From Leucobacter sp. PH1c (lineage in GTDB: Bacteria > Actinomycetota > Actinomycetes > Actinomycetales > Microbacteriaceae): 64,000 nucleotides of DNA. Positions 51,284 to 59,340 of the stretch are shown one piece after another. The stretch covers positions 62,001 to 126,000 of the forward strand of contig NZ_AYMV01000022.1 in assembly GCF_000633415.1 (NCBI RefSeq), read 5' to 3'. A program made the position numbers and the translations under genes. Every line of letters starts with the position of its first letter. The first letter of the stretch is position 1. The notes beneath the pieces are model-generated. The model did no database searches, was not told where the DNA came from, and was given only the letters and a program-made list of their open reading frames with translations.

Positions 51284-52108
51284 CTACGGCTGGAACTTCT
51301 CCGCGAGCGGCTGACCGGGGAAGTACTGCTCGAAGAGCTCCTGATACGTCCCGTCCGCGATCGCCTCGGCGAGCGCGGTGTTGAGCGCCTCGCGCAGTGC
51401 GTCGTTGCCCTTCTTCACGGGGAAGCCGTGGGGCGAGTCCTCGGCCGGGACGTCGAAGGCGAGCTCGAGCTCCATGCCCGGGTTCTCCGCGATGTAGTCG
51501 TTCGCGACGGCGAGATCGAAGAACTGGGCATCGATCGTGCCGTTCTTCAGCGCGGCGAAGGTGAGGTTGTGATCCGTGAACCGGACGATCTCGGCGCCCG
51601 TAAAGTGCTCGGTCGCCCACTTGTCCTGGAACGTGCCCTGGAGCACGCCGACTTTCTTCCCCGCGAGCGACGCCTGGTCGGTGATCCCCGTGCCGGGGGT
51701 CGTCATGACGGTGTAGTACGCGATGAAGTAGCCGTCGCTGAAGTCGACGGTCTTCTTGCGCTCCTCGTTGATCGACACGGCGGACGACACCGTATCGAGC
51801 TGCCCGTTGACGACGTTGGGGAGCAGCGATGCGAACTCCATGCCGACGAACTCAGGGGTGAGGTCGAGCGATTCGGCCATGTGGGTCATGAGCTCGACAT
51901 CGAAGCCCTTGAACTCGTCGCCCTCGGCGTAGGCGAACGGCTTCGACACCGTGTCCATGCCGATCCGAAGCTCGCCCGGGGTGAGCAGGTTGAGCTCGTT
52001 GCCCGCAGCGGCATCGCCCGAGCCGCCGCCGGCGTTCGAGCAGCCGATGAGGCCGAGCGCGGCGGCGGCGACGATGCCGATCGCTGCGATCATCTTCCGA
52101 TTCTTCAT
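51284..52108 (-). CDS. Amino-acid-type ABC transporter substrate-binding lipoprotein
   Basis: 274 residues. Lipoprotein signal with lipobox LIGC (about residues 20-23), then a type-3 solute-binding fold: GELRIGMDTVSKPFAY, FKGFDVELMTHMAESL, TVSSAVSINEERKKTVDFSD and KKVGVLQGTFQDKWA. The ligand-contact Arg expected after SISITxxR in many amino acid receptors is less clear here: the motif reads SINEERKKTVDFS. The ligand is therefore probably amino-acid-like but uncertain. It precedes the permease and follows an aminotransferase gene. Confidence 0.9.
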   Translation of the reverse strand: MKNRKMIAAIGIVAAAALGLIGCSNAGGGSGDAAAGNELNLLTPGELRIGMDTVSKPFAYAEGDEFKGFDVELMTHMAESLDLTPEFVGMEFASLLPNVVNGQLDTVSSAVSINEERKKTVDFSDGYFIAYYTVMTTPGTGITDQASLAGKKVGVLQGTFQDKWATEHFTGAEIVRFTDHNLTFAALKNGTIDAQFFDLAVANDYIAENPGMELELAFDVPAEDSPHGFPVKKGNDALREALNTALAEAIADGTYQELFEQYFPGQPLAEKFQP

Positions 52109-52177
52109 GTGTGTTCTCTTTTCTGGTGTGCGCGCTCTCCGATGAGCGCGTGCTGGATGGGAGTGAAAAGCTGCGGG

Positions 52178-53347
52178 CTAGCCGAGTTCGGCGGCGTACG
52201 CGCCGATGCCCGCGAGCGCGTCCTGGATGGTCGCCTCGTTCGCCGCGAAGGAGATCCGGATGAACCCTTCGCCGCTCTCACCGAACGCGGTGCCGGGGAT
52301 GACCGCGACGCGCTGCTCTTCGAGCAGCCCGTTCGCGAACTCGTCGCTCCCGCGGCCGGTGCCCCGGATATCGGCGAAGAGGTAGAACGCGCCCTCGGGA
52401 ACGATGCAGTCGAGCCCCGGAGTCGCCCGGATGCCCGCGACCACCAGATCGCGGCGGCGCTCGTACGCGTCGACCATCCGCTGCGTGGCCGACTCCGGCC
52501 CCTCGAGCGCCGCGATCCCGGCGCGCTGGATGAACACCGGGAGGCACGAGGTGATGCCCTCCTGCATGCGCGGCATCGGCTCGATGAGCGACGCGGGGCC
52601 GACGACGAAGCCGCTGCGCCACCCGGTCATCGCGAAGCTCTTCGAGAGCGAGTTCACGATGAGGAAGCGGTCGAACGCCGGATCGATCGCCGCAACCGAG
52701 AGGTGACGGCGCCCGTCGTAGACGATCCGGTCGTAGACCTCGTCCGAGATGAGCACGAAGTTCCGCTCGTCCGCGAGGCGGGCGAGCGCGCGGAGCTCGT
52801 CCTCGGCGATCATCACCCCGAGGGGGTTCGACGGGGAGTTGACGAGCACCGCGCGGGTGTTCGGGGTCAGCCGGGCCTCGACGTCCGCTGCGGTGAGGCG
52901 GAAGCCCGCGGCAGCGGAGAGCGGGACCCGGATGGCGCGCGCGCCGAGCATGTGGATCTGGCCGTGGTAGTTCGGGTACGCCGGATCCGGGACGAGGATG
53001 TCGTCGCCGCGGTCGAGGACGACGCTGAGCGCGAGGAGGAGCGCCTCCATCCCGCCGACCGCAACCATGACGTTGCGCTCGTCGAGCTCGCGGCCCCAGC
53101 GTTCCCCGTAGTGACGGGCGATGGCCGAGCGGAACTCCGGGATCCCCGCGTTCGCGCTGTAGCGGGTCTCGCCGGCGCGGAGCGAAGCGATGGCCGCCTC
53201 GACGATGTGCTCGGGAGTGTCGAAGTCGGGCTCGCCGACGGTGAGCTTCGTCACGCCGTCGTACGCAGCGACGCGCTCGAACATCGCGCGGATGGCGGAC
53301 GCAGGATAGTCGCGAGCAAGCTTCGACATTGACCACTCTGATGACAT
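52178..53347 (-). CDS. PLP-dependent aminotransferase (class I/II)
   Basis: 389-residue fold-type I aminotransferase: TVGEPDFDTP, VGGMEALLLAL, DPAYPNYHGQI, SPSNPLGVMI, the DEVYDRIVYDG segment and the PLP lysine in NSLSKSFAMTGWRSGF, with Arg in FIRISFA. It heads the cluster that contains the amino-acid-type ABC importer and sugar-acid enzymes, so it may remove the amino group of the imported compound. An ATG six codons in (53329) is an alternative start. The upstream palindrome at 53369-53382 is the likely IclR site. Confidence 0.92.
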   Translation of the reverse strand: MSSEWSMSKLARDYPASAIRAMFERVAAYDGVTKLTVGEPDFDTPEHIVEAAIASLRAGETRYSANAGIPEFRSAIARHYGERWGRELDERNVMVAVGGMEALLLALSVVLDRGDDILVPDPAYPNYHGQIHMLGARAIRVPLSAAAGFRLTAADVEARLTPNTRAVLVNSPSNPLGVMIAEDELRALARLADERNFVLISDEVYDRIVYDGRRHLSVAAIDPAFDRFLIVNSLSKSFAMTGWRSGFVVGPASLIEPMPRMQEGITSCLPVFIQRAGIAALEGPESATQRMVDAYERRRDLVVAGIRATPGLDCIVPEGAFYLFADIRGTGRGSDEFANGLLEEQRVAVIPGTAFGESGEGFIRISFAANEATIQDALAGIGAYAAELG

Positions 53348-53368
53348 GGAACGGAGACCCCTTTGTTT

Positions 53369-53382
53369 CGTTCTGCAAAACG
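53369..53382. promoter_or_regulatory. Putative IclR operator
   Basis: CGTTCTGCAAAACG pairs at 12 of 14 positions (CGTTnTGCAnAACG). It lies 22 bases upstream of the aminotransferase start, between the divergent aminotransferase and IclR genes, in a locally AT-rich stretch. It suits control of the whole minus-strand cluster. Confidence 0.5.
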
Positions 53383-53435
53383 CTCGTTTCGTCTAGCGAT
53401 AGTGTACACACACATCTCAGTTATCGTGCAAACTG

Positions 53436-53447
53436 GTTCCAAGGAAC
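53436..53447. promoter_or_regulatory. Second palindrome in the IclR intergenic region
   Basis: GTTCC-AA-GGAAC, perfect five-base arms, about 95 bases before the iclR-type start. It may be a second regulator site or part of the iclR promoter region. Short, so tentative. Confidence 0.35.
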
Positions 53448-53541
53448 GTTTCACGATGCGCAATAGCCGCTTCGGAGAGCGCACGCCACGCCCCTCCGAG
53501 CGCGCGGCACTGCGCACGAGCACCTACGAGGAGCGACGCGA

Positions 53542-54342
53542 ATGACCAAGCAGCAGCCCGACCGCCGGGCGAACACCGAGCTCGAGCTCCCCGCACTGAA
53601 CGACGGCCCGAGCCCGATCCTCAGCGTCGATCGCGCGCTGCGCGTGCTCACCTGCCTCGCGGACTTCGACACGGGGGGCGAGGCCCTCGGCGTGATCGCC
53701 GCGCGGTTGGGCGAGGACAAGGCGAGCGTGCACCGCTCCCTCAACGCGCTGAAGCACCGCTTCTTCGCGGTGCAGGACCCGGACACGGGGAACTACGCGC
53801 TCGGCCCCGCAGCGCTCGGCATCGCGGACACCTTCATCTCACGCGACGGGATGCGCCCGATGCTCCATCGCGCGCTCCTCACAGTGTGCACCGAGGTCAA
53901 CGAGACGGCGCACGCCGCGATCCCCGAGGGGCGGTTCGTGCGCTACATCGACAAGGTCGAGCCCGACCGGGACATGCGAGTGAGCTCCTACATCGGTGCG
54001 CGCTACGAGATGCGGAGGACGGCGCTCGGGCGCGCGATCCTGAGCGTCGACTGCCAGGGGCCGGAGGAGCTCGGCCGCTTCCTCGGGGACGACCCCTCCG
54101 CGCTCTGGCCCCGGATCTCCGAGGCCGCCGCGCGCGGCTACGCGGTGGAGCACGAGGAGAACGAGCCGGGAATCACCTGCGTGTCCGTTCCCGTGCTCTT
54201 CGCCGGACGCGCCATCGCTGCCGTGAGCGTCTCCGCACCGAGTTCGCGCATGGTGGGGCGACTCGACGAGATCGGCCGCGTCATCCGCGAGGCCCTCACC
54301 GACGAGCTCACCGCGGGCTTCAGCCTCCCCGACCCGCGCTAG
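53542..54342 (+). CDS. IclR-family transcriptional regulator
   Basis: 266 residues. The N-terminal winged helix (about 25-85) includes LGVIAARLGEDKASVHRSLNAL. The IclR effector domain (about 100-260) contains RYIDKVEPD, RTALGRAIL and GITCVSVPV. It is divergent from the twelve-gene catabolic cluster and is its probable regulator, sensing a pathway intermediate. GAGGAG precedes the ATG. Its stop is four bases from the convergent MFS stop. Confidence 0.9.
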   Translation: MTKQQPDRRANTELELPALNDGPSPILSVDRALRVLTCLADFDTGGEALGVIAARLGEDKASVHRSLNALKHRFFAVQDPDTGNYALGPAALGIADTFISRDGMRPMLHRALLTVCTEVNETAHAAIPEGRFVRYIDKVEPDRDMRVSSYIGARYEMRRTALGRAILSVDCQGPEELGRFLGDDPSALWPRISEAAARGYAVEHEENEPGITCVSVPVLFAGRAIAAVSVSAPSSRMVGRLDEIGRVIREALTDELTAGFSLPDPR

Positions 54343-54346
54343 GCGC

Positions 54347-55573
54347 CTACGCGTCGCCCGCGGTGATGGCCGCGGCCTCCCCCGCTGCCGTCTCGTGCGG
54401 GCGGCCGATGTGCGCGAGCGCGCGCCCGCCGATGAGCAGCGCGACGATGGCGAGCACCACGGCGGCGGCGCCCACGTAGTAGGGCACGGGGGCGCCGAAT
54501 GCCGCGGCGAGGGGACCGGCGATGGCCGGGGCGATCGCGCCGCCCATGAAGCGCACGCCCGAGTAGGTCGACGAGGCCACGTTCCGCGGCAGCTCCGTCG
54601 CCTCCATGACCGCCTCCGTGAGCGCCGTGTTCATCACACCGAGCAGCAGGCCGCTCACCACGATGACGGTGACGAGGCCGGGCACCGAGTCGATGAGGAC
54701 ACCGAGCAGGATCAGGCAGACCGTGAGGCCTCCGAGCATCGCGAAGAGCACGGGGCGCAGACCGAGCCGCCGCGTGAGCACGGGTGCCACGAGCACCGAG
54801 GTGATCGCGAGGGCGAGACCCCAGCCGAAGAACACGAGGCCGAGCTCGCTCGCGCCGAACTCACTGCCGCTCGCGTGCGCAGCCGCTTCGAGCGGGTACG
54901 GGCTGTAGGCGAGCAGCATGAAGAAGCCGAAGTTGTAGCAGAGCGCCACGAGCGACAGCGCCAGGAGCGCCGGCGTGCGCAGTGCGCGGAAGCTCGCGAG
55001 AATCGACACCTTCGCGACCGGCTCGGCACCGGCCCCCGCCGCGGGCCGCGGGCTGCGGAGCAGGACGAGGATCGCGAGAAGCGCGATCGCCATGAGCGTC
55101 GCCGTGCCGAAGAACGGGCCGCGCCACGAGACCGAGCCGAGGGCCCCGCCGATCAGCGGGCCCGTGGCGAGCCCGATCCCGAGCGCCGCCTCGTAGAGCA
55201 CGATCGCCTGGCGCGCGCCGCCCGCCGCCGCACCCACGATCGCCGCGAGCGCCGTCGAGATGAAGAGCGCGTTGCCGAGCCCCCAGCCCGCGCGGAAGCC
55301 GATGATCGCGTCGACCGACCCCGCCGCTCCGGCGAGGGCGGCGAACACCACCACGAGCACGAGGCCCGCGAGGAGCGTGCGCTTCACCCCGATCCGGCTC
55401 GACACCCAGCTCGTGAAGAACATCGCGATGCCCGTAATGAACAGGTAGCTCGTGAAGAGCAGCATCGTCTCGCTCGGCGTCGCGCCGAGCTCCCGACTGA
55501 TCGCGGGAAGGATGGGATCGACGAGTCCGATCCCCATGAACGACACGGCGCAGGCGAAGGCGATCGCCCACAC
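54347..55573 (-). CDS. MFS transporter, drug/metabolite exporter type
   Basis: 408 residues from the GTG at 55573, about 12 transmembrane helices. It shows FMGIGLVDPILPAIS at helix 1, the A-like loop SSRIGVKRTLL and YEAALGIGLATGPLIGG (motif C of drug:H+ antiporters). The start is problematic: this GTG has no ribosome site and begins directly at helix 1. A perfect AAAGGAG (55655-55661, minus) lies six bases before an in-frame ACG at 55646-55648, with no ATG, GTG or TTG in between. An ACG start or a recent base change is therefore possible (25 extra residues). It forms an operon with the upstream MarR gene. Confidence 0.85.
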   Translation of the reverse strand: MWAIAFACAVSFMGIGLVDPILPAISRELGATPSETMLLFTSYLFITGIAMFFTSWVSSRIGVKRTLLAGLVLVVVFAALAGAAGSVDAIIGFRAGWGLGNALFISTALAAIVGAAAGGARQAIVLYEAALGIGLATGPLIGGALGSVSWRGPFFGTATLMAIALLAILVLLRSPRPAAGAGAEPVAKVSILASFRALRTPALLALSLVALCYNFGFFMLLAYSPYPLEAAAHASGSEFGASELGLVFFGWGLALAITSVLVAPVLTRRLGLRPVLFAMLGGLTVCLILLGVLIDSVPGLVTVIVVSGLLLGVMNTALTEAVMEATELPRNVASSTYSGVRFMGGAIAPAIAGPLAAAFGAPVPYYVGAAAVVLAIVALLIGGRALAHIGRPHETAAGEAAAITAGDA

Positions 55574-55693
55574 CGCGGTGGGCTGCTTCAGGATCGAGGG
55601 GCGCGGGACGGAAGCCTGCGCGGTCTGGGGTGCGGCCTGAGTGGACGTGGGAGTCTCCTTTACGGAATCGGTGGGGCTGGTCTCGCGACGACG

Positions 55694-56179
55694 TCAGCGA
55701 GCGGCGGCGTCGATGCGGTCGCTGAGCTGCTGGAGCAGCTCGGCGGCGCGCAGAAGCGTGGCGCGGTCGAAGTCGGAGAGCTGCGCGAGGTGCGGGTCGA
55801 CCGCCGCCGCAGCGGTCGCGCGGTACTCGGCGAGAGCCGCCCGTCCCGCGTCGGTCACGGACACGAGCGTGGCGCGGCCGTCCTCGGGATCGGGGCCGCG
55901 CGTGAGCCACCCCTCCCCCTCGAGGCGCTGCACGAGCGCCGTCATGGTGGGCTGCGCCACGCGCTGCTGCTGAGCGAGCGCGCTCACGCGGGTGGGGGTG
56001 CGGCTCACCTCGCCGAGCACGCGCCACGCCACCGTCGAGTGGTGCACTCCGGGCACGCGGCCGAGGGTCCGCGTGAATCGGCTGGTGGCGAGCAGGAGTT
56101 CCAGAGCCTCACGATCTTTCCCGGAGGCGATTGCACTGCATTCTTCACTCACAGCACCACAGCGTAGCACAATATCCAT
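55694..56179 (-). CDS. MarR-family transcriptional regulator
   Basis: 161 residues with a winged helix: LAQQQRVAQPTMTALVQRLE and the wing TRGPDPEDGRATLVSVTDAG. It is encoded immediately upstream of the MFS exporter in the same direction and probably represses both. The ATG at 56179 lies inside a CATAG/CTATG palindrome, so autorepression would act at the start codon. Confidence 0.9.
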   Translation of the reverse strand: MDIVLRCGAVSEECSAIASGKDREALELLLATSRFTRTLGRVPGVHHSTVAWRVLGEVSRTPTRVSALAQQQRVAQPTMTALVQRLEGEGWLTRGPDPEDGRATLVSVTDAGRAALAEYRATAAAAVDPHLAQLSDFDRATLLRAAELLQQLSDRIDAAAR

Positions 56180-56191
56180 AGTGGCCCTATG
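56177..56191. promoter_or_regulatory. Putative MarR operator overlapping its start codon
   Basis: CATAG-TGGCC-CTATG, with partial symmetry continuing outwards (three of four further positions pair). It covers the MarR start codon and the bases where a leaderless or short-leader transcript would begin. Confidence 0.45.
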
Positions 56192-56219
56192 TACATGCAC
56201 GCGATGCGTCCCGGAAATG

Positions 56220-56260
56220 CCGCAGGGCCGGACCCCCGAAACGGGGATCCGGCCCTGCGG
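56220..56260 (-). terminator. Terminator downstream of the omega-aminotransferase gene
   Basis: 13-bp stem CCGCAGGGCCGGA continued, after one mismatch, by four G-C pairs around a GAAAC loop. On the minus strand it is followed by CATTTCC. It begins 11 bases after the aminotransferase stop. Confidence 0.78.
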
Positions 56261-56271
56261 GACCCGAGCGA

Positions 56272-57660
56272 TTACGCCGTGACGTAGCCGTCCGCGACGT
56301 CGAGCGCCGCGTCGATGATCTCGAGACCGGCGATGAGGTCGTCCTCGGAGATGATCAGCGGGGGCGCCACCTGCAGGCGGTTGCCCGCGGCGAAGGGCCA
56401 CAGGCCGGCCGACTTGCACGCCGCGACAACCGCGTTGAACGGAGCCGCAGCCTCGCCCGCCGCATTGAACGGAACGAGCGGCTCGCGCGTCTCGCCGTTC
56501 TTCACGAGCTCGATCGCCCAGAAGAGGCCGGTGCCGCGCACCTCGCCGACCGACGGGTGCTTCGCAGCCATCGCCTCGAGCCGGGGGCGCACGACGCGCT
56601 CACCCAGATCGCGCACGCGCTCCAGGATCCCCTCCTCCTCGAAGATATCGAAGGTGGCAACGCCGGCGGCGCACGCGAGCGGATGCCCCGAGTACGTGAG
56701 GCCGCCGGGGAACGAGCGCTCTTCGAACGTGGCGTGGATCGCCTCGCTGATCACGACGCCGCCGAGCGGCACGTACCCCGAGTTGACGCCCTTCGCGAAG
56801 GTCACGAGGTCCGGGTTCACGCCGAACGCCTGGTACGCGAACCACTCGCCCGTGCGGCCGAAGCCCGCCATGACCTCATCGCAGACCATGACGATGCCGA
56901 ACTCGTCGCAGAGCGCGCGGACGCCCTCGAGGTAGCCGGGCGGCGGAACGAGGATGCCGTTCGTGCCGGTCACGGACTCGAGGATGATCGCGGCGATCGT
57001 GCCGGGGCCCTCGAGCTCGATCGTCTGGCGCAGGTGCGCGAGCGCGCGCTCCGACTCCTGCTCCGGGGTCTCGGCGTAGAACGCCGAGCGGTAGGCGTAG
57101 GGTCCGATGAAGTGGACCACGCCGGCGTCGAGCGTGCCGTTGGCCCAGCGGCGCGGCTCACCCGTGAGGGTGATCGCGGTGCCGGTGGAGCCGTGGTACG
57201 AGCGGTAGCGCGAGAGCACCTTCTGGCGCCCCGTGTGGTGACGCGCCATGCGGACGGCGTACTCGATCGCGTCGGCGCCGCCGTTGGTGAAGAACACCGA
57301 GCGGGCCCCCTCGAAGGAGTGCTCGACGATGCGCTTCGCGAGCTCGCCGCGCACATCGTTCGCGAGCGCGGGCTGGATCGTCGCAAGACGGCCCGCCTGC
57401 TCCTGGATCGCGCGGACGAGGCCCGGGTGCTGGTGCCCCAGGTTCAGGTTCACGAGCTGCGACGAGAAGTCGAGATACTCGGTGCCGTCGTAGTCCCAGA
57501 ACCGCACGCCCTCGCCCTTCGCGATGGGCAGGGGGTTGATGGCCCCCTGCGCCGACCACGAGTGGAAGACGTACTGGCGATCGTTCGCGCGCACCTCGCG
57601 CTGCGCCTCGGTGTCCCCGAACTGCTGCTCGGCGCCGTTCAGATCGATGTAGTCAGCCAT
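56272..57660 (-). CDS. Class III omega-aminotransferase (beta-alanine/GABA-type)
   Basis: 462-residue PLP enzyme of the class III family. It has the PLP/phosphate-binding SVFFTNGGADAIEYAVRMAR, RSYHGSTGTA, VMVCDEVMAGFGRTGEWFA, the catalytic lysine in VTFAKGVNSGYVPLGGVV and FPGGLTYSGHPLACAAG. It transfers the terminal amino group of an omega-amino acid to pyruvate or 2-oxoglutarate. The next gene encodes a CoA-acylating semialdehyde dehydrogenase, so beta-alanine or 3-aminoisobutyrate is the favoured substrate. GABA is possible but would usually come with a succinate-semialdehyde dehydrogenase. Confidence 0.9.
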   Translation of the reverse strand: MADYIDLNGAEQQFGDTEAQREVRANDRQYVFHSWSAQGAINPLPIAKGEGVRFWDYDGTEYLDFSSQLVNLNLGHQHPGLVRAIQEQAGRLATIQPALANDVRGELAKRIVEHSFEGARSVFFTNGGADAIEYAVRMARHHTGRQKVLSRYRSYHGSTGTAITLTGEPRRWANGTLDAGVVHFIGPYAYRSAFYAETPEQESERALAHLRQTIELEGPGTIAAIILESVTGTNGILVPPPGYLEGVRALCDEFGIVMVCDEVMAGFGRTGEWFAYQAFGVNPDLVTFAKGVNSGYVPLGGVVISEAIHATFEERSFPGGLTYSGHPLACAAGVATFDIFEEEGILERVRDLGERVVRPRLEAMAAKHPSVGEVRGTGLFWAIELVKNGETREPLVPFNAAGEAAAPFNAVVAACKSAGLWPFAAGNRLQVAPPLIISEDDLIAGLEIIDAALDVADGYVTA

Positions 57661-57684
57661 GACTCAGTCTCCTTCGATTCCGTC

Positions 57685-59169
57685 TTAGCTGTTGCTCGGG
57701 AAGCCGAGGTCGACCTTCGACTGGTCCGGGTTCGGCCAGCGGGTGGTGACGACCTTCGAGCGGGTGTAGAAGTGGACCGACTCGGGGCCGTAGATGTGCG
57801 CGTCGCCGAAGAGCGAGTCCTTCCAGCCGCCGAACGAGAACGAGCCGACGGGAACGGGGATCGGCACGTTGATGCCGACCATGCCGGCCTCGACCTCGAA
57901 CTCGAACTGGCGGGCGAGGCCGCCGTCGCGCGTGAAGATCGCGGTGCCGTTGCCGAACTGGTGCTCGTTGATGAGCTTGACGCCCTCCTCGTAGGTGTCC
58001 ACGCGGACGACGGCGAGCACGGGGCCGAAGATCTCCTCGCGGTAGACCTTCGAGTCGGTCTTCACGTGATCGATGAGCGAGACGCCGGTGAAGAAGCCGT
58101 TGCCCTCGAACTGGGTCTCGCGGCCGTCGACGACGACGGTCGCGCCCTCGGCCGCGGCGCCCGCGACGTAGGACTCGACGCGCTCCTTGGCCTCCTTCGT
58201 GATGAGCGGGCCCATCTCCGAAGCGGGGTCGGTGCCGTCGCCGATCTTCAGGTCCTTCATGCGATCGGCGATCTTCTGGACGAGCTCGTCGCCCACGTTG
58301 CCGACGGCGACGACCACGGAGACGGCCATGCAGCGCTCGCCCGCCGAGCCGTACGCGGCGGAGACCGCGGCGTCGGCCGACATGTTGAGGTCGGCGTCGG
58401 GCATGACGATCATGTGGTTCTTCGCGCCGCCGAGGGCCTGGACGCGCTTGCCGTTCGCCGCTGCGCGCTCGTAGATGTACTTCGCGATGGGGGTCGAGCC
58501 GACGAAGCTGATCGCCTTGACGGAGGGGCTGTCGAGCAGGGTGTCGACCGCGACCTTGTCGCCGTGCACGACGTTGAGCACGCCGTCGGGCAGGCCGGCC
58601 TCGCGGAAGAGGTCGGCGATGAAGACCGAGGCGGAGGGGTCGCGCTCGGAGGGCTTCAGGACGACGGTGTTGCCGCAGGCGATCGCCGACGCGATCATCC
58701 ACAGCGGAACCATGACCGGGAAGTTGAAGGGGGTGATCGCCGCGACGACGCCGACGGGCTGCTTCACCGAGTGCACGTCGACACCGGTCGAGACCTGCTC
58801 GTCGCGCTCGCCCTTGAGGAGGTGGAGGAGGCCCGAGGCGAACTCAACGTTCTCCAGGCCGCGCGCGATCTCGCCCGCGGCGTCGGAGAGCACCTTGCCG
58901 TGCTCGCTCGTGACGATCGCCGCGAGCTCGGGGGTGCGCTGCTTGAGCAGCTGGCGCAGGTTGAAGAAGACGTCGGCGCGCTTCGTGAGGCTCGTCTTGC
59001 GCCACATCGGGAGTGCGGCCTGCGCGGCGGCGATCGCCTGCTCGACCGTCTCGACCGAAGCGATGCCGAGCTCGTGCTGCTGCTCGCCCGTGGCCGGGTT
59101 GAAGACTGCCTGGGTGCGCTCGCCTGCGTCGACCTTCTCGCCGCCGATGACGTGGGGAATACGTGCCAT
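57685..59169 (-). CDS. mmsA: CoA-acylating methylmalonate-semialdehyde dehydrogenase
   Basis: 494-residue aldehyde dehydrogenase of the MMSDH group: ITPFNFPVMVPLWM, FVGSTPIAKYIYERA, the catalytic Cys in GSAGERCMAVSVVVAVG, EIFGPVLAVVRV and GGWKDSLFGD. MMSDH lacks the general-base Glu of other ALDHs and here the equivalent region reads LGGAKNHMIV, as expected. It converts malonate or methylmalonate semialdehyde to acetyl- or propionyl-CoA. It lies 24 bases upstream of the aminotransferase gene. Start at 59169 with AGAGGG upstream; an ATG eight codons earlier is possible. Confidence 0.92.
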   Translation of the reverse strand: MARIPHVIGGEKVDAGERTQAVFNPATGEQQHELGIASVETVEQAIAAAQAALPMWRKTSLTKRADVFFNLRQLLKQRTPELAAIVTSEHGKVLSDAAGEIARGLENVEFASGLLHLLKGERDEQVSTGVDVHSVKQPVGVVAAITPFNFPVMVPLWMIASAIACGNTVVLKPSERDPSASVFIADLFREAGLPDGVLNVVHGDKVAVDTLLDSPSVKAISFVGSTPIAKYIYERAAANGKRVQALGGAKNHMIVMPDADLNMSADAAVSAAYGSAGERCMAVSVVVAVGNVGDELVQKIADRMKDLKIGDGTDPASEMGPLITKEAKERVESYVAGAAAEGATVVVDGRETQFEGNGFFTGVSLIDHVKTDSKVYREEIFGPVLAVVRVDTYEEGVKLINEHQFGNGTAIFTRDGGLARQFEFEVEAGMVGINVPIPVPVGSFSFGGWKDSLFGDAHIYGPESVHFYTRSKVVTTRWPNPDQSKVDLGFPSNS

Positions 59170-59325
59170 GCTGTTCGCCCTCTGACTTTCCATCTCGTGG
59201 GTTCGGTGCACCGCCCGGGCCATTCCGGGCAATGTGTTCGGAGCTCTCGGCCCCGGTGAGACCAGTGTGACAGCGACCACTCCGCAGCACGACCGACAAA
59301 GCATCGCAGAATCGCCCGAAAACCG

Positions 59326-59331
59326 TACAAT
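59326..59331 (+). promoter_or_regulatory. Likely -10 box of the PucR gene
   Basis: TACAAT directly abuts the ATG at 59332, so that ATG would lie at or before the transcription start. The ATG nine bases further (59341) fits a leaderless mRNA better. Confidence 0.4.
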
Positions 59332-59340
59332 ATGACTGAC

